NCBI RefSeq assembly: GCF_900606115.1
Contig: NZ_UWPJ01000024.1
Span: 1-64,000 of the forward strand
Source of the DNA: Pigmentiphaga humi
GTDB lineage: Bacteria > Pseudomonadota > Gammaproteobacteria > Burkholderiales > Burkholderiaceae_B
Direction of reading: 5' to 3'
Length of the DNA: 64,000 nt
Shown: one piece after another, positions 61,707 to 64,000 of the stretch
How the letters are laid out: every line of letters begins with the position of its first letter
Numbering within the stretch: the stretch's first letter is position 1
Made by a program: the position numbers and the translations under genes
Notes under the pieces: model-generated
Databases searched by the model: none
The model's input: the letters and a program-made list of their open reading frames with translations, nothing else
What the model was told of the DNA's origin: nothing

Positions 61707-61714
61707 GGGCCCAT

Positions 61715-61854
61715 CCCCTACCCGCTTACGCGGGCCCCCTCAAGGGGGCGGCACTGGCGGACCGGACGGGAAGTCCACCCCGTGCGGCTGCGCCGCTCCC
61801 CTCAAGGGGCGGCACTGGCGGACCGGCAAAGCCGGATCCGCTGTGCCCTGGGTC
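61715..61854 (+). repeat. Dispersed intergenic palindromic repeat, copy E (compound)
   Basis: Two partial units in tandem: one with CCCCCTCAAGGGGGCGGCACTGGCGGACCGG, then a second (CCCCTCAAGGGGCGGCACTGGCGGACCGGCAAAGCCGGATCCGCTGTGCCCTGGGTC). The link between them is GACGGGAAGTCCACCCCGTGCGGCTGCGCCG. It shows that the element can duplicate in place. Confidence 0.8.
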
Positions 61855-61894
61855 TAAAACAATGCAGGGAACGGGCGTTTCCTGCTGTGGGCCC

Positions 61895-62992
61895 TCAGGG
61901 CCTGTGGCCGGGCCAGGCGGCCTGGGGGACGAGGACGTTGCCTTCGAACAGGCGGCGGGCGGTGCGGATGAGGGCGGCGCGGCGGATGGCGGGGTTGGCT
62001 CCCGCCAGGTCGACGTCCAGGTCGATAGCGATGGTGCCCGACGGGTGCTCGATGCTCACGACGCCTTGCGGCGGGGCGGCGGAGAGGCCGGACAGCCGCG
62101 CGGCGATGGTGCCCGGCACGGCGCATGCCGAGGCCACGCACAGCGCGCCGGTCACGGCATGGGCGCGGTGGCAGGAATACGGCACGAAATAGCGCGACGA
62201 GATGGTGCCGCCGTGTCGCGGTTCGGCCAGCAGGCCGATCTTGGGCACCACCGAGCCCGACACGTCGCCCAGCCCCATCAGTTCGCCCGCCTTGCGCCGG
62301 ATCGCTTCCATGCGCGCGATCAATGCGGTGTCCGCATCCAGCTCCTCGGCGCTCTCGTGTCCGGTCTTGCCCAGTTGCGTGGCGGAGAACAGCACCATGG
62401 GCATGGCGACGTCCACGCAGCTGACCTCGATGCCGTCGATGACGTCCAGCGGGCGCCCGGTCGGCAGCAGCTTGCCGGTGACCGATCCGATCGCGCTCTG
62501 GAAGTTGAGCTTGACGGGCGCCGCCGTGCCCGGCACGCCGTCGATGGCGGCATCGCCTTCGTAAGTCACCTGCCCGTCCGGGGTCTGGACGATGGCTTCC
62601 ACCTGGGCCGAGGTATTGACATTGAAAATGCGTACCACGGTCTCGCCGGCGCTCGGCGCCACCAGTCCGGCCTCGATCGCGAACGGGCCGACCGCGCCCA
62701 GGATGTTGCCGCAGTTGGGCTTCGTATCGACCATCCGCTCCTTCACCAGCACCTGCGCAAACAGGTAATCGACGTCGATCCCGGGCCGCTTCGACGGGCT
62801 GATGATCGCCACTTTGCTGGTGAAAGGCGTCGCACCGCCTATGCCATCCACCTGGTAGTCATGGGGCGAACCCATGGCTGCGAGCAGCACCTGGTCGCGC
62901 GCGGCGGGATCCTCCGGCAGATCCGACGCCAGGAAAAAGGGACCGCGCGACGTGCCGCCGCGCATCATCACGCTGGGAATCTTGATTTGCAT
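61895..62992 (-). CDS. PrpF-family isomerase, 4-oxalomesaconate tautomerase (GalD)-like
   Basis: 365-residue PrpF/GalD protein: MRGGTSRGPFFLASDLPEDPAARDQVLLAAMGSP (about 10-43), VDGIGGATPFTSKVAIISPS (48-67), and KPNCGNILGAVGPFAIEAGL with the catalytic-type Cys (about 93). GalD interconverts keto and enol forms of 4-oxalomesaconate in gallate degradation; PrpF acts on methylaconitate. The MMRGGTSRG start and VDGIGGA segment fit GalD rather better. It lies 27 bp after a Bug gene, so the pair handles a di- or tricarboxylate. The other gallate-pathway genes are not in the window. Confidence 0.8.
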   Translation of the reverse strand: MQIKIPSVMMRGGTSRGPFFLASDLPEDPAARDQVLLAAMGSPHDYQVDGIGGATPFTSKVAIISPSKRPGIDVDYLFAQVLVKERMVDTKPNCGNILGAVGPFAIEAGLVAPSAGETVVRIFNVNTSAQVEAIVQTPDGQVTYEGDAAIDGVPGTAAPVKLNFQSAIGSVTGKLLPTGRPLDVIDGIEVSCVDVAMPMVLFSATQLGKTGHESAEELDADTALIARMEAIRRKAGELMGLGDVSGSVVPKIGLLAEPRHGGTISSRYFVPYSCHRAHAVTGALCVASACAVPGTIAARLSGLSAAPPQGVVSIEHPSGTIAIDLDVDLAGANPAIRRAALIRTARRLFEGNVLVPQAAWPGHRP

Positions 62993-63019
62993 ACCTGCTC
63001 CTGTGGGAAAGCCTGCCTC

Positions 63020-64000
63020 TCATTCCGCGCGGATGCCGGCTTCGGCCACGACGCGTTTCCAGACGGCGAGTTCTTTCGCGATCTGCGAGGCCAGCTGTTC
63101 CGGCTTGCCCGGCGTAGGCTCTTCGCCATTGTTCTTGAGCTGCTCGATCAGTTCGGGCTGCGCCAGCGCGGCGTTCATTTCCTTGTTCAGGCGCTGCTGG
63201 ATCGCGGGGGGCAGGCCCTTGGGCGCCACCAGGCCGTACCAGATCACCACCTCGTAGCCGGGCAGGCCCGCCTCGTTCACCGTGGGGATGGAGGGCTCGG
63301 CCACCAGCCGCTTGGGCAGGGTCTGGGCCAGCACCTTGAGGCGGCCGTTCTTCATGTACGGAAACGCGGCGCCGGCCGTGCTGAAGAACACGTTGGTCTG
63401 GCCCGCCACGGTGTCCGTCAGCGCGGGCGCGGTGCCGCGGTACGGCACGTGCGTCATCTCGATGCCCGCGTCCTTCAGGAAGAGCTCGGTGGCCAGATGC
63501 GAGATGCCGCCCTGGCCCGACGAGGCATAGGTCATGTCGCCCTTGCGCGACTTGGCCAGCGCGATCAGTTCGCTCAGGTTCTTCACCGGCAGCGAAGCGG
63601 GAACCGCGATCAGCAGCGGCCCTTGCGCGATCATGCCGATGGGCGTGATGTCCTTGATCGGATCGAACTTGATCGTATAGAGGCTGGGGTTGACCGCATA
63701 GCTGTTGGAGATCAGCGTCAGCGTGTAGCCGTCGGGCTCGGCGTTCACGCCCGCGTCCACTCCCAGACGGCCGCCCGCGCCGGCGCGGTTCTCGATCACG
63801 ACGGGCTGGCCCAGCGCCTCGCCGATGCGGCGGCCGATGGTGCGCGCGATGGCGTCGTTGCCGCCGCCGGGGGCGAAAGGAACGATCAGCTTGATCGGTT
63901 TTTCCGGATACGCCGCCGCGGCGGGAGCGGCCAGGGCGGCTCCCAGCAGCGCTGGCGGCCAGCGTGGGCAGAAGGGGCGGAACAAAGCGGGCAGAACGGG
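63020..64000 (-). CDS. Bug-family periplasmic substrate-binding protein (5' end outside window)
   Basis: Bug receptor truncated by the window edge. The signal-peptide hydrophobic core (LLGAALAAPAAAA) is followed by YPEKPIKLIVPFAPGGGNDAIAR, VIENRAGAGGRLGVDAGVN and VPYRGTAPALTDTVAGQTNVFF. The frame has a TTG at 63985 but stays open to base 64000 (PVLPAL precedes it), so the real start is probably just upstream. Likely cotranscribed with the GalD-like gene 27 bp downstream. Confidence 0.9.
   Translation of the reverse strand, partial: PVLPALFRPFCPRWPPALLGAALAAPAAAAYPEKPIKLIVPFAPGGGNDAIARTIGRRIGEALGQPVVIENRAGAGGRLGVDAGVNAEPDGYTLTLISNSYAVNPSLYTIKFDPIKDITPIGMIAQGPLLIAVPASLPVKNLSELIALAKSRKGDMTYASSGQGGISHLATELFLKDAGIEMTHVPYRGTAPALTDTVAGQTNVFFSTAGAAFPYMKNGRLKVLAQTLPKRLVAEPSIPTVNEAGLPGYEVVIWYGLVAPKGLPPAIQQRLNKEMNAALAQPELIEQLKNNGEEPTPGKPEQLASQIAKELAVWKRVVAEAGIRAE

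Noticed and set aside
1-64000. CRISPR arrays, tRNA or rRNA genes, insertion sequences, prophage
   Set aside because: No regularly spaced repeats, cloverleaf-like segments, transposase or integrase frames were seen. The dispersed palindromic repeats are not spaced like CRISPR units and lack terminal repeats of insertion sequences.

Overview
The window is GC-rich and gene-dense. It carries seven Bug-type (tripartite tricarboxylate transporter) periplasmic binding proteins, many aromatic-degradation operons, and a housekeeping set of mltA, dsbC, a ubiH-like gene and acnB. This points to a betaproteobacterium of the Alcaligenaceae, most likely Bordetella or a close relative; the genus is inferred from gene content and style, not from a database search. 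No rRNA, tRNA, CRISPR array, transposase or phage gene was seen.

Layout. 0-5.7 kb is core: lytic transglycosylase MltA (5' end outside the window), DsbC, a UbiH-type hydroxylase, an MscS-like channel, a DUF481 outer-membrane protein and a small DUF4148 protein. 5.8-10 kb has a LysR regulator and a three-gene operon (extradiol-dioxygenase-like protein, IclR regulator, FAD hydroxylase) that looks like a ring-hydroxylation plus meta-cleavage unit. 10.2-20.3 kb is a divergent catabolic cluster of unknown substrate: phthalate-dioxygenase-like Rieske oxygenase, aldehyde dehydrogenase and Bug on the left arm; salicylate-hydroxylase-like monooxygenase, ThDP enzyme, Bug, cupin and arylformamidase-like hydrolase on the right arm; a MarR regulator at the end. 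Its two outward promoters each carry the same operator-like sequence. 20.4-23.2 kb is acnB.

23.2-26.6 kb holds an IclR regulator, an FAD hydroxylase and a divergent Bug gene. 26.7-30.4 kb has a small coiled-coil membrane protein and a NagR/NagG/NagH/ferredoxin set resembling salicylate 5-hydroxylase but with no reductase gene. 30.4-45.6 kb has two sulfatase modules: Bug-sulfatase-ThDP enzyme, and a nine-gene operon (ThDP enzyme, SDR lacking its catalytic residues, Asp-box repeat protein, VOC protein, NIPSNAP protein, FAD hydroxylase, sulfatase, Bug, aldehyde dehydrogenase), with a LysR gene between them and an IclR gene divergent at the far end. These look like uptake, desulfation, decarboxylation, oxidation and hydroxylation of sulfated aromatic or related acids; the substrate is inference.

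45.8-49.3 kb has IclR, another FAD hydroxylase and a LysR gene with a symmetric LysR box. 49.3-55.6 kb holds a DUF2868/DUF3482 membrane protein-GTPase pair, a diguanylate cyclase and a PhoX-type (DUF839) protein. 55.7-61.5 kb is a tightly packed CoA-dependent catabolic operon (Bug, aldehyde dehydrogenase, two MaoC proteins, acyl-CoA ligase, SDR). 61.9-64 kb has a GalD/PrpF-type tautomerase and a Bug gene cut by the window end.

Five copies of an ~80-bp intergenic palindromic repeat are scattered through the window; two of them supply the stop codon and last residues of the gene they follow.
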